A DNA stretch of 54,911 nt from Xylanibacter ruminicola Ga6B6 (lineage in GTDB: Bacteria; Bacteroidota; Bacteroidia; Bacteroidales; Bacteroidaceae). Location of the stretch: assembly GCF_000687715.1 (NCBI RefSeq), contig NZ_JHXD01000021.1, positions 1 to 54,911 on the forward strand. Reading direction: 5' to 3'. A model generated the notes under the pieces. That model was given only the letters and a program-made list of their open reading frames with translations, did no database searches and was not told the DNA's origin. Positions within the stretch are counted from its first letter, which is position 1; every line of letters begins with the position of its first letter. Below, one piece after another: positions 15,938-24,298 of this stretch. Both the position numbers and the translations under genes were made by a program.

Positions 15938-17700
15938 TTTCCAAACAGTTGTTTACGGTCTCTTTCGAGTGCAGGTTTTGTCCATGCCTCGGGCACAAAC
16001 TTCCAGTTGTTATTTTTCTGTGGGTCGATAGTTCCCAAACGTTTAATCTCTTCTGTCAGATAGTGGCGCTGATCCAGTTCGGTGTGGAAGAGTACACGAC
16101 TCTCAAGCGAATCCTGTGGGATACCTGCACCACGAGTCAGCAGTTCGCCACCGCCATTGGCGCGGTAGCTGTTCATCACAACCTTATACCATTTCTTCTC
16201 GTCGAATGGCTCACCGTTCGACATGCGCAGGATTCTCACCTTCTGTCCGTCGGGCTTGGTCAGATCTACCTCATAGTCGATGCCGCAAGCCGAGTCGAAG
16301 TTAAAGGTGTAGTATTGGAAGCCTGTACGCTGCTGGTCTTCCTTCGAATCGTCGTTTAAACGCAATGCGTGGTCGTTGGGCGATGTCATTGTGTTGCACC
16401 ACATGTCGTACGAGAACTCCAGGTGCTTTCTGATTTCCTCACCAGTCATCTTGAGTACAAACAGCAGGTTCTCAAAACGATACAGCTTAAACATATCAGC
16501 CTGTGTAACCTCGCCGGCATCGATGGTGGTATTGAATGCCAAGGGGGCGTTGAACGATATGTCGGCCTTAGAGATGCTCATCTGCAGATTGTGAATCAGA
16601 TCGGTAAATGCCGAGTTGCCAAAGAAACTCTCGCGGGTGTAGATAGGATTCTTAAAGTAACCAATCTTCTGGCTCACATATTCCTTTACCTTATCGATGG
16701 TAGGCTGGAAGTAGGTAATCATCTGCTTGTCGATCTTCTCGTCGCGCACATTTACAATGTTACCGATAATGCTTTTCTTGCTAAGCTTGCCATCCTTGTA
16801 TGTCAGCGTAATCTCTGCTTCAGCCACGTTGTTTACATAGCATGAGGGATCTACACAAAGCACCTTTTCGCCAGCTTTGTTGGTAATCAGCATGTTGTGT
16901 ACCTGATGGTCATGACCAAAGAAGATAACATCGAAACCAGGAACCTCGCGGGCTACTGATTCTGTTGCATCTTCCTCGTATTCTGCTGTTTTGATACCAC
17001 CATTCAGGCCTGAATGGAACAAACCGAAAATCAAATCGGGCTTCTCGTTCTCCTTTACATACTTGATCCATTTCTTGGCGCATGCGGTCATCTCCTCGAA
17101 CTCCAATCCTTTCCAGATTGATTTGTTCAGCCAATTGGGGATGGCAGGTGTAAGCATGCCGATAACTACAATCTTAACCCCATCTTTATAATGTACAGAG
17201 TAGGGCTTCAATCCTGTATAAATGTGCTCAGGACGGGCCTCGGCATTCTTGTATTCCTCCTTAACGATGTTGGCGCCCAGCAATGGACAGCGAACCTCGC
17301 GAATCCACTTGTCGTAAACCTTGTGACCAGGCTCGATGTCGTGATTACCTACGGTTTCGGCATCGTATTTCATGTAGTTGATAACCGAAGCTGCGATGTT
17401 CTCGTCCTCGGGCATCACATAGTTCGACCAATATACGCAAGGCTGACCTTGCAGGATGTCGCCATTATCTATCAACAGGAAATGATCCTCGCCATACTTT
17501 TTACGCTGCTTTTTGATATAGGTGTTTGCACGCGAAAGTGTACCCTTGATGGGTGTCTGCTCCATAAAGTCGTAAGGGAAAAAATGTCCATGCACATCGC
17601 TGGTTTCAATCACCTTAATTTTTACGGTCTTATTGTCTTTTGCCTCAATGGGCGCCACTGATAACAGTGTGGAAATCAATATGATAGTAAGCTTTTTCAT
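15934..17700 (-). CDS. Secreted 5'-nucleotidase / 2',3'-cyclic phosphodiesterase family
   Basis: About 588 residues from the ATG at 17700, where a signal peptide begins (MKKLTIILISTLLSVAPIEA); a longer frame to 17787 crosses the promoter. The metallophosphatase domain has DVHGHFFPYDF, LLIDNGDILQGQP, GNHDIEPG and FFGHDHQVHN; the C-terminal 5'-nucleotidase domain has VVMNSYRANGGGELL. Members hydrolyse nucleotides or cyclic nucleotides in the periplasm. Its gene overlaps nudC by 4 bp. Confidence 0.9.
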   Translation of the reverse strand: MKKLTIILISTLLSVAPIEAKDNKTVKIKVIETSDVHGHFFPYDFMEQTPIKGTLSRANTYIKKQRKKYGEDHFLLIDNGDILQGQPCVYWSNYVMPEDENIAASVINYMKYDAETVGNHDIEPGHKVYDKWIREVRCPLLGANIVKEEYKNAEARPEHIYTGLKPYSVHYKDGVKIVVIGMLTPAIPNWLNKSIWKGLEFEEMTACAKKWIKYVKENEKPDLIFGLFHSGLNGGIKTAEYEEDATESVAREVPGFDVIFFGHDHQVHNMLITNKAGEKVLCVDPSCYVNNVAEAEITLTYKDGKLSKKSIIGNIVNVRDEKIDKQMITYFQPTIDKVKEYVSQKIGYFKNPIYTRESFFGNSAFTDLIHNLQMSISKADISFNAPLAFNTTIDAGEVTQADMFKLYRFENLLFVLKMTGEEIRKHLEFSYDMWCNTMTSPNDHALRLNDDSKEDQQRTGFQYYTFNFDSACGIDYEVDLTKPDGQKVRILRMSNGEPFDEKKWYKVVMNSYRANGGGELLTRGAGIPQDSLESRVLFHTELDQRHYLTEEIKRLGTIDPQKNNNWKFVPEAWTKPALERDRKQLFGK

Positions 17701-17721
17701 CAATTTTCTTATTTTTGTCTG

Positions 17722-17752
17722 CAAAATTACATAAATAAGTTGATATGCCCAA
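17722..17752 (-). promoter_or_regulatory. Promoter of the 5'-nucleotidase/nudC operon
   Basis: On the minus strand TAATTTTG (17722-17729) and TTG (17750-17752), 20 bp apart, 22 nt above the chosen ATG. Confidence 0.7.
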
Positions 17753-17780
17753 ATATTTACCTGATTATTTTGTTTTTTGT

Positions 17781-17797
17781 TTGGCACATTTTTTGCT
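17781..17797 (+). promoter_or_regulatory. Sigma-54-type promoter of the J-domain gene
   Basis: TTGGCACATTTTTTGCT keeps the -24 GG and -12 GC exactly 10 bp apart, as in consensus TGGCAC-N5-TTGC. The transcript would start near 17808. No TAnnTTTG box is present before this gene. Confidence 0.55.
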
Positions 17798-17818
17798 GGA
17801 AATGTTGAAAAAAGAAGT

Positions 17819-17824
17819 AGGAGG
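17819..17824 (+). promoter_or_regulatory. Shine-Dalgarno sequence of the J-domain gene
   Basis: AGGAGG, 8 bp before the ATG at 17833. Strong Shine-Dalgarno sites are rare in this window. Confidence 0.7.
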
Positions 17825-17832
17825 ATAAGATT

Positions 17833-18516
17833 ATGGCATTTATTGATTATTACAAGATTTTAGGCGTAGATAAAACAATTGCGCAGAAGGATGTAAAGAA
17901 GGCCTATCTGAAACGTGCTAAGCAGTTTCATCCCGATTTGCACCCTGATGATCCCAAGGCTCAGGCAAAGTTCCAGGCCTTGCAGGAGGCTTATGATGTG
18001 ATTGGTGATCCCGAGAAACGTAAAAAGTACGACCAGTATGGCGAGAAGTGGCGCGAGGCCGAGCAGTTTCAGGGGTTTGGAGGTGACGGTCAGGCTGGCG
18101 GCAACCCGTTTGGTGGTTTCGACTTTAGTGGTTTCCAGAGTGGAGGTGGCTTCTCATCGTTCTTCGAGGATCTGTTTGGCCGCAAAGGTCGACAAGGCGG
18201 AGGCTTCGGTGGCTTCCAAGGTTTTGGCGGCGGTCGTCAGGCCCGAACGCATAGTGGCGAGATGAATGCTAACGTTACGATAGATCTTTACACTGCTATG
18301 TTAGGCGGCGAGGTGATTGTAACCCTGTCGAACGGTCAGAAGTTGAAGCTGAAAATTAAACCAGAAACGCAGCCAGGCACTAAGGTCCGACTGCGTGGTA
18401 AGGGGTATGATAGGGGCGATGGCACCTTTGGTGATCTCATCATTACCTATCAGGTAAAACTTCCAACAAATCTCACTGAGCGTCAGAAGGATCTTTTACG
18501 CCAGATGCTTCAGTAA
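17833..18516 (+). CDS. Short CbpA-like J-domain protein
   Basis: 227 residues, against about 300 for CbpA. The J-domain has YYKILGVDKTIAQKDVKKAY and HPD in KQFHPDLHPDD (about residues 33-43). A long Gly/Phe-rich region follows (about 85-145), then a single C-terminal peptide-binding barrel (VTIDLYTAMLGGEVIVTL, LRGKGYDRGDGTFGDLI). One of the two usual barrels seems to be missing. It should stimulate a DnaK partner. It has a sigma-54-like promoter and a strong Shine-Dalgarno site, and its end overlaps kdsB by 21 bp tail to tail. Confidence 0.88.
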   Translation: MAFIDYYKILGVDKTIAQKDVKKAYLKRAKQFHPDLHPDDPKAQAKFQALQEAYDVIGDPEKRKKYDQYGEKWREAEQFQGFGGDGQAGGNPFGGFDFSGFQSGGGFSSFFEDLFGRKGRQGGGFGGFQGFGGGRQARTHSGEMNANVTIDLYTAMLGGEVIVTLSNGQKLKLKIKPETQPGTKVRLRGKGYDRGDGTFGDLIITYQVKLPTNLTERQKDLLRQMLQ

Positions 18517-19242
18517 GAACTCTTCGGCGCGGGTCAGATCCTCTGGGGTGTCGATACCAACTGTTTCGATATCGGTCATACCCACACGGATGCGGTAGCC
18601 GTTCTGTAACCAACGTAATTGCTCCAGGCTCTCTGCTTTTTCCAGACTGCTTTGGGGCAATTTTGTTACTTCGGCCAAAACCTCACGGCGATAAGCGTAG
18701 ATACCCAAGTGCTTCAGGAATGGGTATTCGCCAAACCACTCGCTACGCTCCTTGCCTCGGATAAAAGGAATTACACTACGGCTAAAATAGAGTGCAAATC
18801 CACGATTATCGGTAACAATCTTCGGAGAATTAGGATTCTCGATAGCCTCGATCGATTCGAACAGTTTTCCTAATGTACCAATCTGTGTCTCTGGTGCATC
18901 AAAAAGGTGCATCAAGGTTTCAATCTGCGAGGGCTGTATAAATGGCTCGTCGCCCTGTACATTGATGATTACATCTGCATCCGATCCGATCTTCTCGGCA
19001 GCCTCTTCAATACGGTCGGTACCACTCTTGTGGTCGGCACGTGTCATCACGGCTTTACCGCCAAAGGCCACTACTGCGTCAAAAATGCGCTGGTCGTCGG
19101 TTGCTACATATACTTCGTCGAGCACGCTTTTAACTTGCTCGTACACTCTCTGAATCACTGTTTTTCCGCCCAGTATTGCAAGCGGCTTGCCCGGATATCT
19201 TGTAGAAGCATAACGGGCAGGAATAATAGCCATAAACTTCAT
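18496..19242 (-). CDS. kdsB: 3-deoxy-manno-octulosonate cytidylyltransferase
   Basis: About 248 residues from ATG 19242. MKFMAIIPARYASTRYPGKP is the nucleotide-binding loop, with VQGDEPFI and FKHLGIYAYRREVL-type motifs (here FLKHLGIYAYRREVL). It activates Kdo as CMP-Kdo for lipid A core synthesis. A -7 box (TACCTTTG, 19251-19258) sits just upstream, so the longer frame to 19263 is not used. Confidence 0.94.
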   Translation of the reverse strand: MKFMAIIPARYASTRYPGKPLAILGGKTVIQRVYEQVKSVLDEVYVATDDQRIFDAVVAFGGKAVMTRADHKSGTDRIEEAAEKIGSDADVIINVQGDEPFIQPSQIETLMHLFDAPETQIGTLGKLFESIEAIENPNSPKIVTDNRGFALYFSRSVIPFIRGKERSEWFGEYPFLKHLGIYAYRREVLAEVTKLPQSSLEKAESLEQLRWLQNGYRIRVGMTDIETVGIDTPEDLTRAEEFLLKHLA

Positions 19243-19310
19243 AACGGGTGCAAAGGTAAACAAAAAAACTGATGAAAACGCAAAAACTTATAAAATTATA
19301 GGTAAGTAAT

Positions 19311-19341
19311 TTGCGCACCTCGATTATTTTATTTAAATTTG
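19311..19341 (+). promoter_or_regulatory. Promoter of the MORN gene
   Basis: TTG (19311-19313) and TAAATTTG (19334-19341), 20-bp spacer. Confidence 0.7.
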
Positions 19342-19366
19342 CACACTAAAATAGGATATATTGCAA

Positions 19367-20485
19367 ATGAATATAAATAAACTTTCGATTATAGCACTTT
19401 CATTGTTTCTGCCTTTTACTGCAGATGCGCAGAAGATAACACTCGGCTCGGCCACAACTAAGGATGGTGGCGATTATCAGGGCGAAATGGTAATGGGAAA
19501 ACCAAACGGTAAGGGTAAGGCTGTTTATAAGAATGGCAACCTTTACGAAGGCGAATACGTTAAAGGCAAGCGTCAGGGTTTTGGCATTTTTACCTTTTTT
19601 GATGGCGAGAAGTACGAGGGTGAGTGGTTCCAGGATCAGCAGCATGGCAAGGGAACATATTACTTCGCAAATAACAATCGTTACGATGGCTTGTGGTTCC
19701 GCGATTATCAGCAGGGCCATGGTGTGATGTACTACTATAATGGCGATAAGTATGATGGCGAGTGGCGACAGGATAAGCGTTCGGGCTTTGGTACCTATAC
19801 TTTTGCCAGTGGTGCTTTCTACAAAGGCGATTGGTTGAACGATAAAAAGAACGGCAAAGGCATCTACGACTGGGGCGATGGCTCGGTTTATGATGGCGAT
19901 TGGAAGGAGAATATGCGCTCGGGTAAAGGTACCTTTAAGTATGCTGGAGGCGATGTGTATATTGGTCCTTGGACTGATGACGAGATGAACGGTCGTGGTA
20001 TCTATAAGTTCCAGAATGGCGACGTTTACGAGGGCGACTACGTAAAAGGTGAGCGTACTGGTCAGGGCATTTTTAAGTATGCCAATGGCGACGTCTATAC
20101 AGGTCAGTTCTTTAAGGGCGACAAGCAAGGTCAGGGTACGCTGGTATGGCAGAATGGCGATACCTACGTAGGTCAGTGGAAAGCCGATAAACAGGATGGG
20201 CGTGGAAAGCTTACCAAGAAGAGCGGCGATACTGTTGAGGGAACCTTTAAAGCCGGTCAGCCTAATGGCGAGTGTATTGCCCGTTTTGCCGATGGCTCTA
20301 AATTCAAAGGCATTTTTAAGAACGGTCGTCGTAACGGTGCGGCTATCGAGGAGGATAAGGACGGTAATCGTTTCGAAGGCACCTATCTCGATGATGTTCG
20401 TGATGGCAACTTTGTAGAGAAAGACCGTAATGGTAAGGTAACCGCTCAAGGAACCTATACCCGTGGACACAGACAATTAAAGTAA
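19367..20485 (+). CDS. Secreted MORN-repeat protein
   Basis: About 372 residues. A signal peptide (LSIIALSLFLPFTADA) is followed by about 14 MORN repeats of 22-23 residues, such as YEGEYVKGKRQGFGIFTF and YDGEWRQDKRSGFGTYTF, to the C-terminus. MORN repeats form an elongated beta sheet that binds lipids or proteins; no enzyme domain is attached. The last three repeats are less regular. It probably acts in the periplasm or at the outer membrane. It heads a run of same-strand genes up to 24245. Confidence 0.88.
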   Translation: MNINKLSIIALSLFLPFTADAQKITLGSATTKDGGDYQGEMVMGKPNGKGKAVYKNGNLYEGEYVKGKRQGFGIFTFFDGEKYEGEWFQDQQHGKGTYYFANNNRYDGLWFRDYQQGHGVMYYYNGDKYDGEWRQDKRSGFGTYTFASGAFYKGDWLNDKKNGKGIYDWGDGSVYDGDWKENMRSGKGTFKYAGGDVYIGPWTDDEMNGRGIYKFQNGDVYEGDYVKGERTGQGIFKYANGDVYTGQFFKGDKQGQGTLVWQNGDTYVGQWKADKQDGRGKLTKKSGDTVEGTFKAGQPNGECIARFADGSKFKGIFKNGRRNGAAIEEDKDGNRFEGTYLDDVRDGNFVEKDRNGKVTAQGTYTRGHRQLK

Positions 20486-20511
20486 CAAACAACTTAAATA
20501 TTTTACTGATT

Positions 20512-20958
20512 ATGATTATTGATACAATTGAGAATCTGGGCAAATACGTAACACTTAATCCGTTGTTTGCCGATGTGGTTGAGTTTCTGAAAAACAACAA
20601 CCTCCAGGCGATAGAAGAGGGTAAGCACTTTATCAAGGATAAGGATCTGTTTGTAAATATTCAGGTGGCTAAGGGCAAAACCCAAGAGGCAGCAGTTCTC
20701 GAAACACATATCGAGATGATTGATATCCAGATTCCTATCACCTGTGAAGAAACTTTCGGTTATACGCCTCTGTGCGATCTGCCCGATTTCGAGTATAACG
20801 CCGAAAAAGATATCACCAAGTATGGCGACACCAAGGCTCAGACCTATGTAACGGTTAAACCTGGTCAGTTCGTCATCTTCTTCCCGCAAGATGGTCATGC
20901 CCCTTGCATCATCAACCAGCCTGAAATCAAGAAAGCCATTTTCAAGGTTAAGGCATAA
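20512..20958 (+). CDS. YhcH/YjgK/YiaL-family protein
   Basis: 148 residues of the DUF386 cupin-like family: HFIKDKDLFVNIQVAKGK, AVLETHIEMIDIQI and FVIFFPQDGHAPCI, with conserved His and Glu residues for metal binding. E. coli relatives act in sialic acid and other sugar catabolism; the substrate here is not evident. It lies 26 bp after the MORN gene and 35 bp before glgB. Confidence 0.88.
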   Translation: MIIDTIENLGKYVTLNPLFADVVEFLKNNNLQAIEEGKHFIKDKDLFVNIQVAKGKTQEAAVLETHIEMIDIQIPITCEETFGYTPLCDLPDFEYNAEKDITKYGDTKAQTYVTVKPGQFVIFFPQDGHAPCIINQPEIKKAIFKVKA

Positions 20959-20993
20959 AACATTAAAAGCAAAACAATAAAAATACAATAACT

Positions 20994-23078
20994 ATGGAAA
21001 CAAAGAAACAATCTGTCAAGAAACCGGCAGCCAAAAAGACCTCGGCCAAGAAAGCTGCTCCTACACAGCCTGAACACATCGGCTTGGTACGTAACGACTC
21101 GTGGTTGGAACCTTTTGAGGGTGCTATCCGTGGCCGTCACGATCATGCTGTATGGAAGATGAACCAGCTTACACAGAACGGCAAGAAAACGTTGAGTCAG
21201 TTTGCTTCTGGTCATCTTTATTTTGGTCTGCATAAGTTGTCAAAGGGCTGGGTGTTCCGCGAGTGGGCGCCTAACGCTACTGATATCTATCTGATTGGTG
21301 ACTTTAATAACTGGCAGGAGAGCGAAAAGTACCGTTGCAAGCGTATCGAGGGTACGGGCAACTGGGAGTTGAAACTCAGCGAAAAAGCCCTGAAGCACGG
21401 TCAGCTTTACAAGATGAAGGTAAAGTGGAATGGGGGAGAAGGCGAGCGTATTCCTGCCTGGTGCCGTCGTGTGGTTCAGGACGAGAATACAAAGATTTTC
21501 TCAGCTCAGGTTTGGAATCCTGAGGAGAAATACGAGTTCAAGAAAAAGAACTTCAAACCCAAGAAGAACCCCTTGCTCATTTATGAGTGCCATGTAGGTA
21601 TGGGACAGGATGCCGAGAAGGTTGGTACCTATAAGGAGTTTAAGGATAATGTGTTGCCGCGCGTTATCAAGGATGGTTATAACTGCATTCAGGTAATGGC
21701 CATTCAGGAGCATCCTTATTACGGTTCGTTCGGCTATCATGTATCATCGTTCTTTGCACCAAGTAGCCGTTTCGGCACTCCTGAGGAACTGAAGGAATTG
21801 ATTGATACTGCTCATAAGAATGGTGTGGCAGTTATCATGGATATCGTACATTCGCATGCTGTTAAGAACGAGGTTGAGGGTCTTGGCAATCTGGCTGGAG
21901 ATCCTAATCAGTTCTTCTATCCTGGCGATCGTCATGAGCATCCGGCATGGGATTCACTTTGCTTTGATTATGGTAAGGACGAGGTGCTGCACTTCCTGCT
22001 CTCAAACTGCAAATACTGGCTCGAGGAGTTTAAGTTTGATGGTTTCCGCTTTGATGGTGTTACCTCTATGCTTTACTACTCGCATGGCTTGGGTGAGGCC
22101 TTTGGTGGTTATGGCGATTACTTTAATGGTCACGAGGATGATAACGCCATCTGTTATCTCACCTTGGCCAATAAGCTGATACATGAGGTTAATCCTGCTG
22201 CTATCACCATCGCCGAAGAGGTGTCGGGTATGCCTGGGCTCGCTGCTAAGTTCGAGGATGGCGGATATGGTTTCGACTACCGTATGGCTATGAATATCCC
22301 CGATTACTGGATTAAGACGATTAAAGAGGTACGCGACGAGGATATCAACGTATGCTCTATCTTCTGGGAGGTTAAAAATCGTCGTCCCGATGAGAAGACT
22401 ATTTCTTACTGTGAGAGTCACGACCAGGCACTCGTTGGCGATAAGACCATTATCTTCCGCTTGATTGATGCCGATATGTATTGGCACTTTGCCAAGAAGG
22501 ATGTGAATGATATTGCCCAGCGTGGTATCGCCCTGCATAAGATGATCCGCTTGGTTACTGCTGCAGCTATCAATGGTGGCTACCTGAACTTTATGGGTAA
22601 CGAATTCGGCCATCCTGAGTGGATCGACTTCCCACGTGAGGGTAATGGCTGGAGCTATAAGTACGCACGCCGTCAGTGGAATCTGGTCGACAACAAGGAC
22701 CTTTGCTACCATTGGCTGGGCGACTTTGATCGCGAGATGCTGAAGGTGATTAAGGGCGTACGCAACTTCCAGGCTACACCTGTTACAGAGATATGGCACG
22801 ATGATGGCGACCAGGTGCTCTGCTTTATGCGTGGCGACTTGGTATTTGTGTTCAACTTCTCGCCCACACGTAGCTATACCGATTATGGATTCTTGGTACC
22901 CACCGGTTCGTATAAGGTGGTTCTTAATACCGATTCGAAAGACTTTGGTGGCAACGGCTTTGCCGACGACACTGTTACCCACTTCACAAACTATGATCCG
23001 CTTTATGTGGCCGATCATAAGGAGTGGCTCAAACTCTATATCCCGGCTCGCTCAGCCGTTGTGTTGAAGAAAATTTAA
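20994..23078 (+). CDS. glgB: 1,4-alpha-glucan branching enzyme
   Basis: 694 residues with a Lys/Ala-rich N-terminal extension (about 30 residues), a CBM48 module (WVFREWAPNATDIYLIGDFN) and a GH13 barrel. Catalytic stretches are DIVHSHA, GFRFDGVTSMLYYSHG (nucleophile Asp), ITIAEEVSGMPG (acid Glu) and CESHDQALVG. The YYSHG form is that of the eukaryote-like branching enzymes common in Bacteroidetes. It makes alpha-1,6 branches in glycogen. Confidence 0.95.
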   Translation: METKKQSVKKPAAKKTSAKKAAPTQPEHIGLVRNDSWLEPFEGAIRGRHDHAVWKMNQLTQNGKKTLSQFASGHLYFGLHKLSKGWVFREWAPNATDIYLIGDFNNWQESEKYRCKRIEGTGNWELKLSEKALKHGQLYKMKVKWNGGEGERIPAWCRRVVQDENTKIFSAQVWNPEEKYEFKKKNFKPKKNPLLIYECHVGMGQDAEKVGTYKEFKDNVLPRVIKDGYNCIQVMAIQEHPYYGSFGYHVSSFFAPSSRFGTPEELKELIDTAHKNGVAVIMDIVHSHAVKNEVEGLGNLAGDPNQFFYPGDRHEHPAWDSLCFDYGKDEVLHFLLSNCKYWLEEFKFDGFRFDGVTSMLYYSHGLGEAFGGYGDYFNGHEDDNAICYLTLANKLIHEVNPAAITIAEEVSGMPGLAAKFEDGGYGFDYRMAMNIPDYWIKTIKEVRDEDINVCSIFWEVKNRRPDEKTISYCESHDQALVGDKTIIFRLIDADMYWHFAKKDVNDIAQRGIALHKMIRLVTAAAINGGYLNFMGNEFGHPEWIDFPREGNGWSYKYARRQWNLVDNKDLCYHWLGDFDREMLKVIKGVRNFQATPVTEIWHDDGDQVLCFMRGDLVFVFNFSPTRSYTDYGFLVPTGSYKVVLNTDSKDFGGNGFADDTVTHFTNYDPLYVADHKEWLKLYIPARSAVVLKKI

Positions 23079-23081
23079 AAT

Positions 23082-24245
23082 ATGAATTATCGTAAAAAGA
23101 AACAAGAAGATAGCGCCATAACCATACGCGTTGTGTGCGCTATCGTTTTTATTCTATTCTCTTGGTGCTGGCTGTACTATTTTCAGAACGATCTGCTGAT
23201 GATGGCACAGCATGTGCTCAGTCATGGTATTACGCATTATAACCGGTTGGTGGGTGCCATAGGCATCACCCTCGTGCTTTATCTGCTCCAGCACCTTATT
23301 CATAAGGTAACGCGTCTGAATAAGAGTTTTTATGCGCTTACCTATTTTCCATCTATGTTGGCTTTGGGCATGCTTTCCGACATTGTACCCGATCCAGCGG
23401 GTGGCATCACACATGCGTTCTCGTGGTGGCTTATCATTGTTTATCTCTTGCTGTGGGGTGGATGTACCTATCTGTTTACCAAACTGCAGGAACTAGACGA
23501 TGATCCAAATCCGCATCTCCTGTCGCGTTCTATGTGGATGAACCTGCTTATCATGGTGCTCCTCATGATTCTGACGGTAAGTATCGGCAATACCAATGCT
23601 GTATTCCATTATCGTATGCGAGCCGAACGCTGTTTGCTCGAGGGTGATGTGGATGGTGCCTTGGCCGCAGGTAAAAAATCGTTAGAGTGCGACGAGCATT
23701 TGGTGATGTTGCGTATGCAGGCATTGGCTCGTCAGGATGCCTTAGGCGAGAAGCTCTTCGAGTATAAGGTATGTGGTAGCAGCAAGAGTATTCTGCCAAC
23801 CGATGGTCACTCCACCTTATTATTATATCCTGTCGACAGCGTGTATAAGTTCATGGGTGCAGCTCCAGCCTATCAGATGTCACCTATGCATTATCTTGAG
23901 TTAGTGCAGCACCATGTGCTGTGTAAGGATACCGTACCCAGTAAGGTGGTAGCCGATTATCAGTTGTCGGGTTATCTCATCGATAAGCAGCTTGATAAAT
24001 TTGCTGGCGAGGTTGGTAAGTATTACGCCCTGAACGATAGTCTGCCTAAGCACTATCGCGAGGCCTTGGTGCTCTATGGACATCTGCGTTCAAAGCCTGT
24101 GGCTGTTTATCGTAACACCGTGTTAGACGAGGATTACGAAAACTTCCGCGAGCTGCGCCGCCAGTATCCTAATAAAATGGAACAGAAAGGTAAGGTAGAA
24201 GACCAGTACTTTGGTACATACTGGTATTACTATTGGTATGAGTAA
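23082..24245 (+). CDS. Membrane protein of unknown function (DUF6057-like)
   Basis: 387 residues. Four hydrophobic helices fill the first 180 residues (VVCAIVFILFSWCWLYYF, LVGAIGITLVLYLLQHLI and two more), then a soluble part starts with a TPR-like helix pair (AERCLLEGDVDGALAAGKKS). The C-terminus is Tyr/Trp-rich. I think it belongs to DUF6057 but could not verify that. It starts 3 bp after glgB and ends before a strong bidirectional terminator. Confidence 0.7.
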   Translation: MNYRKKKQEDSAITIRVVCAIVFILFSWCWLYYFQNDLLMMAQHVLSHGITHYNRLVGAIGITLVLYLLQHLIHKVTRLNKSFYALTYFPSMLALGMLSDIVPDPAGGITHAFSWWLIIVYLLLWGGCTYLFTKLQELDDDPNPHLLSRSMWMNLLIMVLLMILTVSIGNTNAVFHYRMRAERCLLEGDVDGALAAGKKSLECDEHLVMLRMQALARQDALGEKLFEYKVCGSSKSILPTDGHSTLLLYPVDSVYKFMGAAPAYQMSPMHYLELVQHHVLCKDTVPSKVVADYQLSGYLIDKQLDKFAGEVGKYYALNDSLPKHYREALVLYGHLRSKPVAVYRNTVLDEDYENFRELRRQYPNKMEQKGKVEDQYFGTYWYYYWYE

Positions 24246-24265
24246 AGTTAATAATCGATATAAAC

Positions 24266-24294
24266 AATAAAGCCTCCCCGAAGGAGGCTTTATT
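24266..24294. terminator. Bidirectional terminator
   Basis: Perfect 12-bp stem AATAAAGCCTCC / GGAGGCTTTATT with a 5-nt loop, between convergent genes ending at 24245 and 24299. The A-rich and T-rich stem ends provide the U-tract for both directions. Confidence 0.85.
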
Positions 24295-24298
24295 CGTA

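Noticed and set aside
19400..20476. 358-codon minus-strand frame opposite the MORN gene
   Set aside because: Long only because the repeat sequence of the MORN gene keeps the antisense frame open; its sequence is a repetitive Ile/Val/Thr mix and has no start signals.
22002..23018. 338-codon minus-strand frame opposite glgB
   Set aside because: Antisense of a fully conserved branching enzyme; no recognisable domain.
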